IMG/VR virus record: IMGVR_UViG_3300031884_000939
Location: 94,514 to 158,513 of that record
Source: a virus
Reading direction: 5' to 3' (one strand)
DNA: 64,000 nucleotides
Shown in pieces: positions 54,582-62,854 of this stretch. The stretch's first letter is position 1. Each line of letters starts with the position of its first letter. Position numbers and translations under genes: made by a program. The notes beneath the pieces were generated by a model, which saw nothing but the letters and a program-made list of their open reading frames with translations, had not been told where the DNA came from and did not search any database.

Positions 54582-54793
54582 TGATAATCCCTTGTCATTT
54601 GTGCCCACATCATCCAGGCTTTAAATCCTTCGTAGACTTTCGATGCTTCGTCAGCATCTTGCTCTACCTTAACACCACGAACCCAAAAACCACTAGGTCC
54701 TACTTTAAGCATTTCTTCGCCGGCCACCATACAAGTAATTGAGGCTGGGACATCATTGCGAAACATATACTCTTGTTGTATTTCTTCAGCCAT
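54578..54793 (-). CDS. Conserved small phage protein
   Basis: The 71-residue protein starts MAEEIQQEYMFRNDVPASIT and contains MLKVGPSGFWVRGVKVEQDA, a pattern that recurs in uncharacterised T4-like phage proteins. It ends in a helix rich in Trp and Met (FKAWMMWAQM). The ATG overlaps the upstream stop as TAATG. Confidence 0.7.
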   Translation of the reverse strand: MAEEIQQEYMFRNDVPASITCMVAGEEMLKVGPSGFWVRGVKVEQDADEASKVYEGFKAWMMWAQMTRDYQ

Positions 54794-54960
54794 TAATAAT
54801 TTTCCTTTACAACATAGTACTGTGGCTTCGGATATTTTTCCAGTAGTTCTTCTGCTTTAATATACTTGTTCATATCTGGTGCCGTGAAGAACATTTTGTC
54901 TAGCACTTTTTTATGCGTTGCTGTTTCTACTACTGTCAAATACCACGATTTCACTGCCAT
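54793..54960 (-). CDS. Small protein (55 residues) after ligase
   Basis: The product begins MAVKSWYLTVVETATHKKVL, a short beta-alpha protein ending PKPQYYVVKENY. It starts 13 bp after the ligase stop with AAAAGGAAAAT as ribosome-binding site and is coupled to the next gene by TAATG. The function is unknown. Confidence 0.65.
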   Translation of the reverse strand: MAVKSWYLTVVETATHKKVLDKMFFTAPDMNKYIKAEELLEKYPKPQYYVVKENY

Positions 54961-54972
54961 ATTATTTTCCTT

Positions 54973-56358
54973 TTATAATTTTTCACCAGGTTCGAATCCG
55001 CGGAATCGTACAAACCGTGGGAACCTTAAACTGTAGGTGCCGTCTTGGTTTTGTGTAACCGCATCAGCAGCCACTTCAACGACATCACCAATAAGCTGAT
55101 CAGCATTGTCCCAGTAACTAACCCTATCGTCATCAGTAAGCCCACTACCAACATTGACTCTAATGTTTCTATTATCATCTACACCTTCACAAATAAATGC
55201 GCCAAGTCTGCCCGCATTACGGCCTGTGCCTTCTTCTACACCAACAATGTTCAAATCTACAGTAATAACAGGCTTCCACTTCATCCAGAATGTTGAACGT
55301 TTACACTCGTATGGAGCATCAACATCCTTAATCATAATGCCTTCGAATCCTGCTACTACCGCATCGTTGGCAAATCTGCGTAATATATCATGCCCTTCAC
55401 TAATGCTAAGGTCAACTTCGATGCCATCCATTACTCGAATACAATCAGTATTGTACTCGAATACGCTACGATATTCTTCTAATATTTCCAATCGTTTATA
55501 TTGTTGAGCATTCCAATAACCACGCTCAAAGTCATCTAACGGAATAATATCAAATACAGAATAAACCATATCATTAGTTTCTACATTAGACTTCCGCTGG
55601 GCTTGCTTCATCAATGCTTGAAAACTTGCGCCAATTACTTCGCCATCTAATACAAATCCTGTTTTGTATTTAGAAAAGAGTTTAGCAAATTTATTTTTAT
55701 TTTCTTCTAGCGATTCTACAATATGCGGGAAGTTTTCAAACGGCTTGCCATTGCGACTGTATAAACTAATATTAGTCTTAGTTACGATTGCTAGTACACG
55801 AACGCCATCTAATTTTTCTTCAAGACGTTTAACGCCTTTCATTTTGCCCAGGTGTTTGTTTGAATCAGTGGCAAGTTGACATTCAAATACAGGAATAGCC
55901 CATTCAGTTTTGCCTAATACTTTATTAAGAGTGCGTTCTGTAATACCGCAACGTAAGTCCTTAATAAGAACACGACGGGCTAAGTTATTCCATTCTAATG
56001 AATCAAACTGCTCTGCTACTTCTTGAATCTTATCACGGGCCGCATGACCAGTAATACTGCGGGTTCGTAGTGCTTCGCACAACGCCCAAAACTTAGGCCA
56101 AGGGTTAACCTGGCCCGTGATGTTCTCAGTCTCTAGTACTTTTTTAACACCAAAGACATAATATGGATTGTATGCTTGATAACAGTTAAACAAGAAACAT
56201 TGAGCATTGGTACTGCCTAATTTTGCCGCCATCAGTGCTTTTTCAATTACAGATTCTTTATGTAATCGGCTGTCACTACTTTCTAAGTCGCGGATCCAAT
56301 CTGCCGCCAATTTAATCCCTTCGAAGTCTTTTAAAGCAAAGTCTATTGTCATACTCAT
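54973..56358 (-). CDS. ATP-dependent DNA ligase
   Basis: The 461-residue protein has the nucleotidyltransferase motif I E-K-L-D-G-V-R with catalytic Lys182, motif III FVLDGEVIG, motif IV GFEGIMIKD and motif V WMKWKP. An OB-fold domain (NVGSGLTDDDRVSYW) follows, and an N-terminal ~170-residue DNA-binding domain is as in T4 gp30. It seals nicks in replication and repair. It is the expected size for T4-like ligases. Confidence 0.94.
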   Translation of the reverse strand: MSMTIDFALKDFEGIKLAADWIRDLESSDSRLHKESVIEKALMAAKLGSTNAQCFLFNCYQAYNPYYVFGVKKVLETENITGQVNPWPKFWALCEALRTRSITGHAARDKIQEVAEQFDSLEWNNLARRVLIKDLRCGITERTLNKVLGKTEWAIPVFECQLATDSNKHLGKMKGVKRLEEKLDGVRVLAIVTKTNISLYSRNGKPFENFPHIVESLEENKNKFAKLFSKYKTGFVLDGEVIGASFQALMKQAQRKSNVETNDMVYSVFDIIPLDDFERGYWNAQQYKRLEILEEYRSVFEYNTDCIRVMDGIEVDLSISEGHDILRRFANDAVVAGFEGIMIKDVDAPYECKRSTFWMKWKPVITVDLNIVGVEEGTGRNAGRLGAFICEGVDDNRNIRVNVGSGLTDDDRVSYWDNADQLIGDVVEVAADAVTQNQDGTYSLRFPRFVRFRGFEPGEKL

Positions 56359-56359
56359 T

Positions 56360-56524
56360 TTATTTACTCAGCTTTTGCTGGTGCCTATATTCTCGTTTTA
56401 ACCAATATTTGTAACGCTTAATGTATTCTTCTAGTGGCATTGCTAACTCGCCCATTTCAGCGTGTTCATCTTTATTGTCCATCCATATATTTTGTAACCA
56501 CGCACGAAATGGATCTTGCTTCAT
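56360..56524 (-). CDS. Small conserved phage protein upstream of ligase
   Basis: From ATG 56524 (ATGA overlap) the 54-residue protein starts MKQDPFRAWLQNIWMDNKDE and ends in a basic helix (RYKYWLKREYRHQQKLSK). It has the W-L-x-x-x-Y-R ending seen in uncharacterised T4-like phage proteins. It lies 1 bp from the ligase start. Confidence 0.65.
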   Translation of the reverse strand: MKQDPFRAWLQNIWMDNKDEHAEMGELAMPLEEYIKRYKYWLKREYRHQQKLSK

Positions 56525-56808
56525 GCTACCTCCGTTAACATAGACCACATTGCTGTTTTTTCTAAATCTTGTTCAAATTCAGGATATACTTTGTCTAAGT
56601 TTGCTTTATCAACACTAGCATATCCCTTGGCTGTTTTTTGCCTAATCAGTTTAATTAATCCGTATGAACTAATGTTAAGTGATTTAGTCTGTAGTTTCTT
56701 GCCACGACGACCCCAAAATGTAACATACTTAGCTGTACCGAGTTCAATGGCACCCCATACTTTATCGTGAGTATCTTCTTTACACCAACCGATAAATGCG
56801 TAGTTCAT
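56521..56808 (-). CDS. WGR-like small protein
   Basis: The 95-residue protein contains TAKYVTFWGRRGKKLQTKSL, reminiscent of the WGR domain found in bacterial and PARP proteins, followed by SSYGLIKLIRQKTAKGY. The order K-x-W-x-x-(I/V)-x-x-G...WGR(R/I)G supports a small WGR-like fold, which can bind nucleic acid. The proximity to DNA ligase is suggestive only. Confidence 0.6.
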   Translation of the reverse strand: MNYAFIGWCKEDTHDKVWGAIELGTAKYVTFWGRRGKKLQTKSLNISSYGLIKLIRQKTAKGYASVDKANLDKVYPEFEQDLEKTAMWSMLTEVA

Positions 56809-57044
56809 TTCAACTCCATGATATGTTTAATCACTTCGTTAGCTTCAGGAAAACCTTCGCGTTCTTTCTTAGCTACTACGGTATCAATCATGTCTAACTG
56901 CACTACATGAAGCCCACTGACAAAAGTCATAACATCTTCGGGTTTCATCTTGTAGGAGATTTTGTATTCTTTTGCGGCCTGCGCTTTTTCAACTTCGTTT
57001 TTTAACGCATCGTACCAAACAAATTTAGGAGTTTTCTTTTCCAT
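56805..57044 (-). CDS. Hypothetical small helical protein
   Basis: The 79-residue protein starts MEKKTPKFVWYDALKNEVEK and is mostly helical and charged. It is coupled to both neighbours by TAATG/ATGA overlaps. No function is recognised. Confidence 0.6.
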   Translation of the reverse strand: MEKKTPKFVWYDALKNEVEKAQAAKEYKISYKMKPEDVMTFVSGLHVVQLDMIDTVVAKKEREGFPEANEVIKHIMELK

Positions 57045-57178
57045 TAGTTGCTCTCCCAGACTGTTACAAGGTCTTCCAACTCAATATAGTCTTTGAAATA
57101 AATGTAAGTGTCTTCAATGCTACGACCACGAGCCTTACACTCAAGAATTTCTTCGTAGATTCTTTTAAATGCGCCCAT
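57044..57178 (-). CDS. Small protein (44 residues)
   Basis: The product MGAFKRIYEEILECKARGRS then IEDTYIYFKDYIELEDLVTV is a helical protein. TAATG junctions link it to the genes on both sides. It shares a D-x-Y-I-Y-x-K-D-Y segment with the 40-residue protein at 23558-23680. Confidence 0.6.
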   Translation of the reverse strand: MGAFKRIYEEILECKARGRSIEDTYIYFKDYIELEDLVTVWESN

Positions 57179-57558
57179 TATGCTAGTTCCTTTGCTTGAC
57201 GATTAAACACAATTTCTGTGCTCTTAGAGTTCAGAACTTGGTCTTCCATTTCGGACCAGCTTATGTATGGCTCGCAGAAATAAATCTCTCCGTCAAACTT
57301 CAACTGTGACTTTTCGAAGTCTGACAAGTAGTCGTCCTCTTCGAAGGAGTAGCCCAAGATGTATTCGCGAGCACCAATGTCGTTAAACTCGACTCCGGCA
57401 ATGTTAATATAATCCTGTGGATCAGCAGTAGGGTCGACGCCAGTGATTTTGTATTCAGAACCACCTTTGAACTTCCAATATTGAGGGCATTCGCCTGTGC
57501 CGTCCCAATCATGGGCACCGTAGTTTTCCATGAATTGTGTGCGAATAACGAACATCAT
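57178..57558 (-). CDS. Conserved phage protein, function unknown
   Basis: The 126-residue protein starts MMFVIRTQFMENYGAHDWDG and contains GECPQYWKFKGGSEYKITGV, motifs I recognise in uncharacterised proteins of T4-like phages. It is acidic and aromatic. It is the first gene behind the promoter at 57590-57618. Confidence 0.75.
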   Translation of the reverse strand: MMFVIRTQFMENYGAHDWDGTGECPQYWKFKGGSEYKITGVDPTADPQDYINIAGVEFNDIGAREYILGYSFEEDDYLSDFEKSQLKFDGEIYFCEPYISWSEMEDQVLNSKSTEIVFNRQAKELA

Positions 57559-57589
57559 AATGTAGCTCCTTTTTATTAACTATACAAGT

Positions 57590-57618
57590 ATTATAGCTAT
57601 ATTGGAATTATTTGTCAA
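57590..57618 (-). promoter_or_regulatory. Perfect sigma70 promoter
   Basis: TTGACA (57613-57618), 17 nt, TATAAT (57590-57595), then TATAGTTAA and AAAAAGGAG before the ATG at 57558. Confidence 0.85.
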
Positions 57619-57623
57619 CCGAA

Positions 57624-57854
57624 TTACTTCTTTAGCATTTCTTTAATAGTTGCTTCGCGTTTCAATTGCTCTAAAATGATGGTGTAAAGCAAGTTTAGCA
57701 TGAACCCGCCAATTAAACAGCCACCTATAATTCCTAAAACATTAGGTGGAATGTAAGTGAACGCTAACTGAATTCCAATTATAGCTACAGCACTTATTAC
57801 TACAATACCCAATAAAATTGCTGCGGCTTTGATTTTGATATTTTTAATTTCCAT
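57624..57854 (-). CDS. Two-helix membrane protein
   Basis: The 76-residue protein starts MEIKNIKIKAAAILLGIVVI and has two transmembrane helices (about 10-32 and 38-58) and a basic tail (EQLKREATIKEMLKK). It is a single gene behind its own promoter. Holin-like topology is possible given a SleB-type hydrolase 0.3 kb away, but nothing proves it. Confidence 0.65.
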   Translation of the reverse strand: MEIKNIKIKAAAILLGIVVISAVAIIGIQLAFTYIPPNVLGIIGGCLIGGFMLNLLYTIILEQLKREATIKEMLKK

Positions 57855-57903
57855 TTTGTACTTCCTTTCCGAAGATTCGTTAATTAATTACTACTATAAC
57901 TGC

Positions 57904-57932
57904 ATTATACGACTAATTGATTTTCTTGTCAA
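57904..57932 (-). promoter_or_regulatory. Perfect sigma70 promoter
   Basis: TTGACA (57927-57932), 17 nt, TATAAT (57904-57909). The -35 box overlaps the stop region of the gene upstream. Confidence 0.85.
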
Positions 57933-58135
57933 CCGGGCACTACATCATGGGTTACACGGATATTTGTAGGGGTTCCTAGCTTGACTTCGCGAGCTGGCTT
58001 ACACTCTGCTTTCATACTAGTAAACTTTTCAGCATAGTAAGCCTGTTTTTCTTGACAATGTTCTTGGCTCAAATATACCGAATGAACTGTATAATTGCCA
58101 GGATTTGCCATCCAAAATATTAATGCCCATTTCAT
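57929..58135 (-). CDS. Small secreted or anchored protein
   Basis: The 68-residue protein starts MKWALIFWMANPGNYTVHSV, a short hydrophobic N-terminus, followed by SQEHCQEKQAYYAEKFTSMK and a second Cys (ECKPARE). Two Cys in this spacing occur in a family of small phage and bacterial proteins with an export-like N-terminus. It overlaps the SleB-type gene by 4 bp and so may assist lysis. Confidence 0.65.
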   Translation of the reverse strand: MKWALIFWMANPGNYTVHSVYLSQEHCQEKQAYYAEKFTSMKAECKPAREVKLGTPTNIRVTHDVVPG

Positions 58136-58656
58136 ATCATATCCTTACTTTTCGCATTATTATAAAACAAATGTCGGCCAATTGTCAATACGTGTTCTTC
58201 CGGATCCGCCCAACTTGGTCGTCGAATATAGTCTGCGTGGTAATATAAACTATCACTCAAACCTCGTACTCGTGTACCTTCTAATACTTCAATAGCAATA
58301 GACTTAGATTCTTCCCAAAGTGATTTCTCAGGCTTTGGTAACTTCTTTTGAAGTGTCCAACTAAATTGCTTTTTGGCATAGACTACTTTACATACATCCT
58401 TACCCCACTTACCGGTTTTCATTCTGTTAAGGGTAACATTGGCCACCGCATATTTTCCGGTTTTGTCTTCTCCACGAGCTTCGTAATAAATGTTCTTAGT
58501 TAAACACTCTACATCTTTTGGTGTGTATTTAACTACATATTTGGTTTGAATAATGTCGTCTAGCTTTTCTTCAATTCGATCCATACGCATTTCCGCACGA
58601 ATTAAAATTGCGCCTAAAATGACAACCGCGGCTACGGCTAGGATTCTGTTAAACAT
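58132..58656 (-). CDS. SleB-type cell wall hydrolase
   Basis: The 174-residue protein has an N-terminal signal-anchor helix (MFNRILAVAAVVILGAILI), a short coiled coil, then the hydrolase-2 (SleB) domain. ECLTKNIYYEARGEDKTGKY provides the catalytic Glu, with ANVTLNRM and LYYHADYIRRPSWADPEEHV. SleB enzymes are lytic transglycosylases or amidases cutting peptidoglycan. The anchor suggests a SAR-type endolysin exported by the host Sec system. Confidence 0.88.
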   Translation of the reverse strand: MFNRILAVAAVVILGAILIRAEMRMDRIEEKLDDIIQTKYVVKYTPKDVECLTKNIYYEARGEDKTGKYAVANVTLNRMKTGKWGKDVCKVVYAKKQFSWTLQKKLPKPEKSLWEESKSIAIEVLEGTRVRGLSDSLYYHADYIRRPSWADPEEHVLTIGRHLFYNNAKSKDMI

Positions 58657-58665
58657 AATTAATCC

Positions 58666-58878
58666 TTAAACAAAATCAAAGGCGTATTCGCCAGTGTCGC
58701 CGATTGGACTAACTTGTACCTTGCCTAAACCCAATGTCTCGGACAATCTATGAAACACTTTACGAGCTTGTGCCTCAGTAATAGTACGAACAAACAAGGT
58801 ACCATTACAAAACTCTGTTTTCACAGATTCGTTTGTAAGTGTTACTTTAACTAATTGATCTACGATTGTTTCGAACAT
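58666..58878 (-). CDS. Conserved small phage protein
   Basis: From ATG 58878 (TTGGAG ribosome-binding site) the 70-residue protein starts MFETIVDQLVKVTLTNESVK and contains EAQARKVFHRLSETLGLGKV. The pattern is seen in T4-like phages without known function. Its promoter is at 58909-58937. Confidence 0.7.
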   Translation of the reverse strand: MFETIVDQLVKVTLTNESVKTEFCNGTLFVRTITEAQARKVFHRLSETLGLGKVQVSPIGDTGEYAFDFV

Positions 58879-58908
58879 TTTTAACTCCAAATTGTTTACT
58901 ATGTTCAT

Positions 58909-58937
58909 AGTATAGCATTTTGGTAATTGCTCGTCAA
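58909..58937 (-). promoter_or_regulatory. Sigma70-type promoter
   Basis: TTGACG (58932-58937), 17 nt, TATACT (58909-58914), then ATAGTAAAC. The -35 end lies just before the terminator of the tail genes. Confidence 0.85.
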
Positions 58938-58944
58938 CCAAAAC

Positions 58945-58968
58945 AAAACCCCGCTAAAAAACGGGGTT
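58945..58968 (-). terminator. Rho-independent terminator after tail genes
   Basis: On the minus strand AACCCCG pairs with CGGGGTT around an 8-nt loop, followed by TTGTTTT. It ends transcription after the gene stopping at 59011. Confidence 0.85.
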
Positions 58969-59010
58969 CTGAGTGTTGTATTTCTACAACGGTAGGTACT
59001 TGCATGGGTG

Positions 59011-59961
59011 TTAAGTTACAATAGGCTGTGGGTATGGGTATTGCGCTGGCAGTAAATTTGCTTGAGGTAGTGGACTAGCTGGTTCTACAGGAATATTATT
59101 ACTGGTTGAAATACCAGTTGAGTTAATATTACTTTGACCTTGACGCATAGTAGCAATAATTGCCTGGCCACCGATAGTGTTTTTATCTGCTACGGCTTGT
59201 ATGAATTGTGCTGAGCCACCAGCGGCAGTATCTTGACCATAGCTAGGTAATGACAAAACAAAACTATAAATTGATGAAGTACTATTTGGTGTAAGGTTTG
59301 CGAAACTAACACTGGCACTTAATTGAATAGCCGTTTCTCTACTTAATTGAGTAGACATATTGTTCCAGTTTGTATTCAAGTTTGCTGTTTGTGTCGGATA
59401 AGCAGATATGATAGACGGAATAACAGTAGTAGTAGTTGCTGGAATCAAGCCAGGTCCTCCTATGTTGCCGGAAGATTCTTGGCCGCCAAATGCCGCTACA
59501 AGATTATCGTAAGTGCCAGCTGCTGCTCCGTCAGGAATTATAATAGGACCAGTTGGTGGGCCATAAGTTCCATTAGCAGTAGAAGTCATATCATTGTATA
59601 TGCCAGTTAAATTTGATAAGTTCATAGTACTAACAATGCTAACAGTATTAGCCATAGCGTTTGCTGAAACAACGCCAGCTACAGTTCCCATTGAATCATT
59701 GATAGTAACAGTTCCGTTCGGTCCTGTGCCTTTGCCTATTGCATTAACAACCGCATTGGCAGCCGCAGGAGATACTGCTGAGGTTTGTGCTGTGATTAAA
59801 GGCAACCCATAGTTTGTTTGAACATTAGAAACCGCTTGTGCTAATTGCGGTAAATTCATAAATGCTATATTTGTTATCTGTTGTAGTGCTGCAGACAAGG
59901 CTTTATTAGCTAATGCTTGGTCTGGTGGAATTATTTGACTTAATTTATCTAGTGCTGTCAT
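59011..59961 (-). CDS. Probable tail/virion structural protein 1
   Basis: The 316-residue protein starts MTALDKLSQIIPPDQALANK and is low in charge, rich in Ala/Asn/Thr/Ser/Pro, as typical of T4-like virion proteins. It is the last gene of an operon that starts with a PAAR spike tip and another structural protein, so a baseplate or tail role is likely. No enzymatic motif is visible. The C-terminus is Pro-rich (QPIVT end). Confidence 0.65.
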   Translation of the reverse strand: MTALDKLSQIIPPDQALANKALSAALQQITNIAFMNLPQLAQAVSNVQTNYGLPLITAQTSAVSPAAANAVVNAIGKGTGPNGTVTINDSMGTVAGVVSANAMANTVSIVSTMNLSNLTGIYNDMTSTANGTYGPPTGPIIIPDGAAAGTYDNLVAAFGGQESSGNIGGPGLIPATTTTVIPSIISAYPTQTANLNTNWNNMSTQLSRETAIQLSASVSFANLTPNSTSSIYSFVLSLPSYGQDTAAGGSAQFIQAVADKNTIGGQAIIATMRQGQSNINSTGISTSNNIPVEPASPLPQANLLPAQYPYPQPIVT

Positions 59962-60932
59962 GATAGTGAGCTTACTGCCACTTTTGGCAAATATTGTTGT
60001 AATGTAGAATTAACTGTACCGCCAGCGTTAATGTAGATATTTTGGGTTACTCCGTTTGTGCCAGTAACTGTTAAAGTCTGGAAACTATTAGGAAATATCT
60101 TGTAGGGATTTAATAAGTCAGCTAGCGTATTAATGTTTGGTGTTGTTACGCCAAATAATTTTAATATTTGTGTTAGCGGTGTACCAGTAATTTGCGTCAT
60201 AGCACTATACATGGCTTTTTGGTCTGCGTCTGATGCTGTTAGTGTTGGCGATGTTAAATTGACTACAGTATCAAGACTTACACCTGCGGTAGTAAAAGAT
60301 AAAGCAAGTTGTGGTGTAATGCCGCCAATTTTAGCTAGTTGCTTAACTAATGCTAACGGAGTTCCTAATTCTCCTAGATTACTTAAATCAATTAATCCGC
60401 CGAGTGCTACTAAATCTTTGCCCCATTGTTCAGTACAAATATTAACAGTAGTAATACCGCCACTAACCATATTGTCGGCTCCAGCATAAGTGCCACCTAA
60501 ATATGTTTGACTATTAATAGCTGAACTGATAAAACTGTTTGTTAAACCATTGTAGCCAACTAATGCTCCAAACCCTTGACAAAATTTAGTTAAATCTTTA
60601 TTTGCTCCGTGTATATCGGCACCTATATAAGAATACGCTGTTTGTTTTAATGTAGATGAAAATAAAGAACTACTAGTGTGCCCTGGATATGAATCACTTA
60701 ATGCTGGACAAGTATTTGATGCTAAATTATATAATTGTGCCGTTGTGTTTGCTGGCAGGGTAGAAGCCTTGGCAGCCACAATCGCTTCGTTTAATGCTAC
60801 TACAAATGGTTGACTTTCGTAAGAAGCTATATTTGTTAAAAATGCCGCATTAACACTTAGCCCCTGATTATATAATAAATTGGCAGTGGCTGTTATCTGA
60901 AAGGGTGATAATATACTTGGGCTTGTTGACAT
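59958..60932 (-). CDS. Probable tail/virion structural protein 2
   Basis: The 324-residue protein starts MSTSPSILSPFQITATANLL and has the same low-charge, Ala/Thr/Asn-rich composition as its neighbour. GADIHGANKDLTKFCQGFGA and IYINAGGTVNSTLQQYLPKV are distinct blocks. It overlaps structural protein 1 by 4 bp and follows the PAAR gene by 1 bp, suggesting it contacts the baseplate spike. Confidence 0.65.
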   Translation of the reverse strand: MSTSPSILSPFQITATANLLYNQGLSVNAAFLTNIASYESQPFVVALNEAIVAAKASTLPANTTAQLYNLASNTCPALSDSYPGHTSSSLFSSTLKQTAYSYIGADIHGANKDLTKFCQGFGALVGYNGLTNSFISSAINSQTYLGGTYAGADNMVSGGITTVNICTEQWGKDLVALGGLIDLSNLGELGTPLALVKQLAKIGGITPQLALSFTTAGVSLDTVVNLTSPTLTASDADQKAMYSAMTQITGTPLTQILKLFGVTTPNINTLADLLNPYKIFPNSFQTLTVTGTNGVTQNIYINAGGTVNSTLQQYLPKVAVSSLS

Positions 60933-60933
60933 A

Positions 60934-61206
60934 TCAAGATTCTATATCAGGACTTCCTTGAATGCGTACATGACCACAGCTATCAACATCACCTACAAAT
61001 ATTACAGGCTTGCCTTTAATTGTAATTAATGATTGTGATGCTCGGCAATGTGCGTGTGTATGTTCGCCTTTAAAGTTTGTGTGGCATGACACAGGCGAAC
61101 CGTCAACTGCTACAGGTAAATTATTCAATCGTAAAGAAGGTTCGCCGGATATTACTTTTCCGCCGCCGCTGTTTACATCACCGACGCGAACCAATGCTCT
61201 AGTCAT
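60934..61206 (-). CDS. PAAR-motif spike-tip protein
   Basis: The 90-residue protein has the PAAR layout: RVGDVNSGGGKVISGEPSLR, then GSPVSCHTNFKGEHTHAHCR, and VIFVGDVDSCGHVRIQGSPD at the end. The His and Cys residues form the metal-binding site of the cone that caps the tail spike (T4 gp5.4-like; also in type VI secretion). It sits first in the tail operon and would pierce the host outer membrane. Confidence 0.9.
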   Translation of the reverse strand: MTRALVRVGDVNSGGGKVISGEPSLRLNNLPVAVDGSPVSCHTNFKGEHTHAHCRASQSLITIKGKPVIFVGDVDSCGHVRIQGSPDIES

Positions 61207-61207
61207 T

Positions 61208-61510
61208 TTAACCCATTATAATTGATGGCTTACGAACTGGTTTAAGGCCAGTAGTTGCTTCTAAGTAATGATCTCCTACTTCTTCACGGGTAGAGCAAAT
61301 CATTGCTACTGCTGTTTTATTTATAGTCGCGTTTTCCTTGGGATCGCCCGTAAACACCGTATAGATAAGTTGGATGCCTTTTTCTGTAGGTACTGCGCTT
61401 AGAGGTTGAGCAATAATGTAACTATCTTCTGTAATCTCTACTACTTTACCTACGATTTCGTCTGCGTTGGTAAGTTTGAATGTGTAAACCTTGTCTTTTT
61501 CTACTATCAT
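61208..61510 (-). CDS. Sm-like/beta-barrel conserved phage protein
   Basis: From ATG 61510 the 100-residue protein starts MIVEKDKVYTFKLTNADEIV followed by GKVVEITEDSYIIAQPLSAV, the (F-x-L-x-(N/D)-x-(D/E)-x-(I/V)-x-G-x-V) pattern of LSm/Hfq-like barrels, also seen in T4-like phages as unannotated proteins. An RNA-binding role is conceivable but unproven. It is two bases from the glutaredoxin stop. Confidence 0.65.
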   Translation of the reverse strand: MIVEKDKVYTFKLTNADEIVGKVVEITEDSYIIAQPLSAVPTEKGIQLIYTVFTGDPKENATINKTAVAMICSTREEVGDHYLEATTGLKPVRKPSIIMG

Positions 61511-61511
61511 A

Positions 61512-61742
61512 TTATCCTTGGAAATGTTTGCGGAGTTCTGTAAACCCGCCAATGTAATTATCGTCTAAGAAGATCTGTGGTAAAGTTCTTGCGTTAGGTA
61601 CAGCTTCTAATAATTGCTCTTTGGTCCAAGTACCTTTCATGATATTGCGTTCTTCAAAATCGATACCTTTTGATTCCAATAATGCTTTTGCTTGTAGGCA
61701 GTAGGGGCAATTTTCTTTACTCCAAACTATTGCTTTTGTCAT
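61512..61742 (-). CDS. Glutaredoxin
   Basis: The 76-residue protein has the redox motif C12-P-Y-C15 and the cis-Pro segment TLPQIFLDDNYIGGFTEL. It reduces disulfides with glutathione and can recharge ribonucleotide reductase, whose beta subunit gene lies 11 bp upstream. The T4 NrdC is a functional parallel. Confidence 0.93.
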   Translation of the reverse strand: MTKAIVWSKENCPYCLQAKALLESKGIDFEERNIMKGTWTKEQLLEAVPNARTLPQIFLDDNYIGGFTELRKHFQG

Positions 61743-61753
61743 ATTTTTCCTTA

Positions 61754-62854
61754 TTATAAATTTGGTAATTCGTTGTAGTTTAATGAATCACTCATTAACC
61801 CAATAACATAGTTAGTCGATTCTGTTTCTTGTAAAGCAGATTGTTTGTTACTTACATTAACGTGTTTATTAAACCATGGAATAGGAGTTGTTTTAGGAGC
61901 AGGAGTTTGATACTTAATACCAACTTCCTTCAATGCGCCTAAGGCCGTAAAGTCAACAAATTCTTTTAAAATGTTGGCATTCAACCCAATAACTGGCCCT
62001 TTGTTAAACAAGTAGTCAGCCCATTGTTTTTCTTCACGGATAACATCTAAGTACAGTTGATATACTTCTTGTTCACATTCTACTTTAGCTTCGGCAAAAC
62101 GCGGATCTTCTTTAACTACCTGATTAATCATCCAAGCGGTCCAATCCTTGTGTAGGATTTCGTCTTGTAAGATTAAACTAATAATATTGCCGTTACCAAT
62201 AAAGATACGATTCTCAACCATTGCTAAGGATGTGGCGAACGATACCATAAAGCGGAATGCTTCTAATGCGTAACTAGCGTGTAATGCTAACCAAATAGCT
62301 TTAATATGTTCTTTTTCCGTCACCGTCTCGCCTAGTTCTTTACGACAGTTAATAACATGTAGGGCATCGTAGTAGTTTCCTACAGAGGATGCCATATCTA
62401 CGATTTCTTTTGTGTCGTGAATTGTATTGAACGCATCCTTAGGCACATTATAAATGTTACGAATAATGTGTGAATAGCTACGACTGTGAATGTTAGTTTC
62501 AAAGAATGTCCAAGCATACATTAGTGCTTCTAGTTCGGGAATACTACACACAGGTGTAAAGATTTGACATGGGCCGCGGCCTTGTAAACTGTCCAAGGCT
62601 GTTTGTCTGAGCAAGTTACTAGTAAAGATATGGCGTACCGTATCGCTTGCTTCTTTAAAATCGTTAGCATCTTTAGTCAAACTAATCTCTTCAGGAACCC
62701 AAAAGAATCCTCGTGCTTCTTGTTCAAACTTAGTAAGTTTATTATATTTTACTTCTTCGAAACGCTGAATAGTAACTGGGCCTGCTGGATCCAAAAACAT
62801 CTTACGACGCAAATAATCTGTTTTAGTACTTAAATTGTATTGTTCTTTACTCAT
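61754..62854 (-). CDS. nrdB: Ribonucleotide reductase beta subunit (class Ia-like)
   Basis: The 366-residue protein has the ferritin-like di-iron motifs: YAWTFFETNIHSRSYSHIIR (metal ligands and radical Tyr in RSYSH), LHASYALEAFRFMVSFATSL, and LILQDEILHKDWTAWMI with ExxxH. The N-terminus has RKMFLDPAGPVTIQRFEEVK, typical of phage NrdB. It makes the tyrosyl radical for NrdA. It forms an operon with glutaredoxin, and nrdA ends 0.7 kb upstream with an unrelated secreted protein gene between. Confidence 0.93.
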   Translation of the reverse strand: MSKEQYNLSTKTDYLRRKMFLDPAGPVTIQRFEEVKYNKLTKFEQEARGFFWVPEEISLTKDANDFKEASDTVRHIFTSNLLRQTALDSLQGRGPCQIFTPVCSIPELEALMYAWTFFETNIHSRSYSHIIRNIYNVPKDAFNTIHDTKEIVDMASSVGNYYDALHVINCRKELGETVTEKEHIKAIWLALHASYALEAFRFMVSFATSLAMVENRIFIGNGNIISLILQDEILHKDWTAWMINQVVKEDPRFAEAKVECEQEVYQLYLDVIREEKQWADYLFNKGPVIGLNANILKEFVDFTALGALKEVGIKYQTPAPKTTPIPWFNKHVNVSNKQSALQETESTNYVIGLMSDSLNYNELPNL

